From the NCBI GenBank assembly GCA_024645155.1, contig JAHEGF010000070.1, positions 1 to 13,726 of the forward strand: a DNA stretch of 13,726 nt. The letters are read 5' to 3'. The DNA comes from Phyllobacteriaceae bacterium. Its GTDB lineage: Bacteria > Pseudomonadota > Alphaproteobacteria > Rhizobiales > Rhizobiaceae. This document shows positions 12,448 through 13,726 of this stretch, piece by piece; the first letter of the stretch is position 1; every line of letters starts with the position of its first letter. A model generated the notes under the pieces. The model did not search any database, was not told where the DNA came from, and was given only the letters and a program-made list of their open reading frames with translations. Made by a program: the position numbers and the translations under genes.

Positions 12448-13726
12448 ACAGTTCGTTCTGGCATTGCGATTTGCATTGCGCGAAATGCGTGCCGGACTTG
12501 GTGGTTTTGCCATTTTTCTTGCCTGCATCACGCTTGGCGTCGCGGCAATTGGCGGCGTCAACTCCGTTTCGCGCGCAATATCTGAAGGAATCGAAACCGA
12601 GGGTCAGACATTACTCGGCGGAGATGTCCGTTTTGAGCTGGTGCAGCGCGAGGTCAACGCCGATGAACGCGCATTTCTCGAAAGCGCCGGCCGGCTTGCG
12701 GTAAGTTCCGGCATGCGCTCGATGGCAAGACTTGAGGACGGTTCCGACCAATCTCTTGTCGAGGTCAAGGCCGTCGACGGCGCCTATCCACTCTATGGCG
12801 CATTCACGACTGATCCGCAAATCGGCAGCGACGCGCTGTTTGCGGAGAAAAACGGCATTTGGGGTGCAGCCGCACCTGACATTCTCTTCGAGCGGCTCGG
12901 CATTTCGCTCGGCGATACGATCCGGCTGGGCGATAGTGCATTCCAGCTGCGCGCCCGCATCATCACCGAACCCGATATGCTCTCGGATGGTTTCGGTTTT
13001 GCCCCGCGACTGATGGTTTCCGTGGCCGGTCTTCGGGCGTCCGGCCTGATCAGGCCCGGCAGCCTGGTCGAGCACCGCTACAAGCTGAAGATTGAAAATG
13101 CCGCGGCGGGCGACATCGAAGCCCTGCGCAACCGGGCTCTGGAACGCTTTCCGGAAGCCGGGTGGAGTATCCGCAGCCGTGGCAACGCCGCTCCCGCACT
13201 GTCTGCAAACATTGCTCGCTTCTCACAATTCCTGACGCTTGTCGGACTGACTGCGCTTGTCGTCGGCGGTGTTGGTGTCGGTAATGCCGTCAATGCCCAT
13301 ATTGCCAGAAAGCGCGGCGTCATCGCGACATTCAAATGCCTCGGCGCGTCGGGCCGTTTCGCGTTCCTGGTCTATCTGTTCCAGGTTATGATCATCGCTG
13401 CCGGCGGTGTCGCACTCGGCCTCGTGATCGCTTCCGTCATCCCTTATCTCGCGGCATGGTTTCTCGCCTCCGTGCTCCCGCTGCCAGCAAAGGTGACACT
13501 CTATCCCGGTGCGCTTGCAATTGCCGCCGTCTTCGGAATTCTCGTCACGCTTCTGTTTGGCATACTGCCGCTCGGCCGCGCCCGCGATGTGCCGGCAACC
13601 GACCTCTTCCGTTCGATGGGTCTGGGTGCATCTGGACAACCGCGCCCAGTCTACCTGATCACCGCCGCACTTCTGGCCGCCATCCTCGCCGCTCTGGCGG
13701 TCTGGCTGGCGCGCGACCGCATGATC
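12434..13726 (+). CDS. ybbP: FtsX-like ABC permease, YbbP type, truncated by the right edge
   Basis: The frame is open from ATG 12434 to the end, giving the first 431 residues of a protein expected to be about 800-850 long. Residues 22-45 form the first membrane helix (FAIFLACITLGVAAIGG). A large periplasmic MacB-PCD-like domain follows (about 46-262), including ETEGQTLLGGDVRFEL and ERLGISLGDTIRLGD. The first FtsX domain has helices at about 264-285, 311-340 and 356-380, with the typical RKRGVIATFKCLGAS coupling segment (293-307) between them. A further helix starts near 406, before the expected second half. The start overlaps ybbA by 14 nt, so the two are translationally coupled and work as one transporter. 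It begins like other YbbP proteins, so only the 3' part is missing. Confidence 0.93.
   Translation, partial: MNRPEQFVLALRFALREMRAGLGGFAIFLACITLGVAAIGGVNSVSRAISEGIETEGQTLLGGDVRFELVQREVNADERAFLESAGRLAVSSGMRSMARLEDGSDQSLVEVKAVDGAYPLYGAFTTDPQIGSDALFAEKNGIWGAAAPDILFERLGISLGDTIRLGDSAFQLRARIITEPDMLSDGFGFAPRLMVSVAGLRASGLIRPGSLVEHRYKLKIENAAAGDIEALRNRALERFPEAGWSIRSRGNAAPALSANIARFSQFLTLVGLTALVVGGVGVGNAVNAHIARKRGVIATFKCLGASGRFAFLVYLFQVMIIAAGGVALGLVIASVIPYLAAWFLASVLPLPAKVTLYPGALAIAAVFGILVTLLFGILPLGRARDVPATDLFRSMGLGASGQPRPVYLITAALLAAILAALAVWLARDRMI

Noticed and set aside
12611..13075. Long minus-strand frame opposite ybbP
   Set aside because: The plus-strand permease frame is continuous and recognisable; the opposite frame is a coding shadow.
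1..13726. Defence island, phage, transposon, CRISPR or toxin-antitoxin system
   Set aside because: No integrase, transposase, terminal repeats, spacer arrays, nuclease/helicase clusters or toxin-like pairs were found; the genes are mostly conserved chromosomal functions.

Overview
The window looks like an ordinary stretch of chromosome from an alphaproteobacterium, most likely order Hyphomicrobiales (Rhizobiales; Rhizobiaceae or Phyllobacteriaceae type). The reasons are the moderately GC-rich coding sequence, the leuD/leuB/asd cluster on one strand, and the tesA/ybbA/ybbP arrangement. I see no tRNA, rRNA, CRISPR array, transposase, integrase or prophage gene. Every recognisable gene is intact except the two cut by the window edges. 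No gap between genes exceeds 170 bases.

Layout. Bases 2-415 (+) are the 3' end of an M3-family metallopeptidase. A small secreted protein of unknown function (584-1045, +) and an alpha/beta hydrolase resembling haloalkane dehalogenases (1177-2031, +) follow. From 2086 to 8733 everything is on the minus strand. In transcription order it is: a FOXRED1-like FAD oxidoreductase; leuD; a DUF2798 membrane protein; a RidA-family protein with a TTG start; a zinc-ribbon protein; leuB; a YcaQ/AlkX-type DNA glycosylase; and asd. A divergent plus-strand group starts at 8836: a CitE/CLYBL-like CoA-ester lyase, a DUF1737 protein and a low-molecular-weight tyrosine phosphatase. It converges on a minus-strand pair, tesA then thpR. 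Divergent from tesA are ybbA (TTG start) and ybbP, which runs off the right edge.

How the genes work together. leuD and leuB supply two leucine-pathway steps; leuC and leuA are not here. asd supplies aspartate semialdehyde for lysine, threonine, methionine and cell-wall diaminopimelate. leuD, DUF2798, ridA and the zinc-ribbon gene are close-packed or overlapping and are probably co-transcribed. TesA, YbbA and YbbP form a conserved periplasmic esterase plus FtsX-type ABC neighbourhood also known from E. coli. YcaQ (interstrand-crosslink repair) and ThpR (RNA ligase/phosphodiesterase fold) are housekeeping nucleic-acid enzymes.

The most interesting item is upstream of asd. A consensus TTGACA box overlaps the ycaQ stop codon. 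It is followed almost immediately by an 11-codon reading frame, MTSKITNKKTI, in which nine of ten residues after the start Met belong to the aspartate family. A GC-rich hairpin with a 9-bp stem then precedes asd. This resembles an amino-acid-responsive leader peptide and attenuator for asd, but it lacks a U-tract and the claim is inference. Other points worth a second look are a RidA homologue without the catalytic arginine, a dehalogenase-like hydrolase without the halide-binding Trp, an inverted repeat upstream of the secreted protein, a 15-bp tandem repeat before thpR, and a bacterial FOXRED1-like enzyme.
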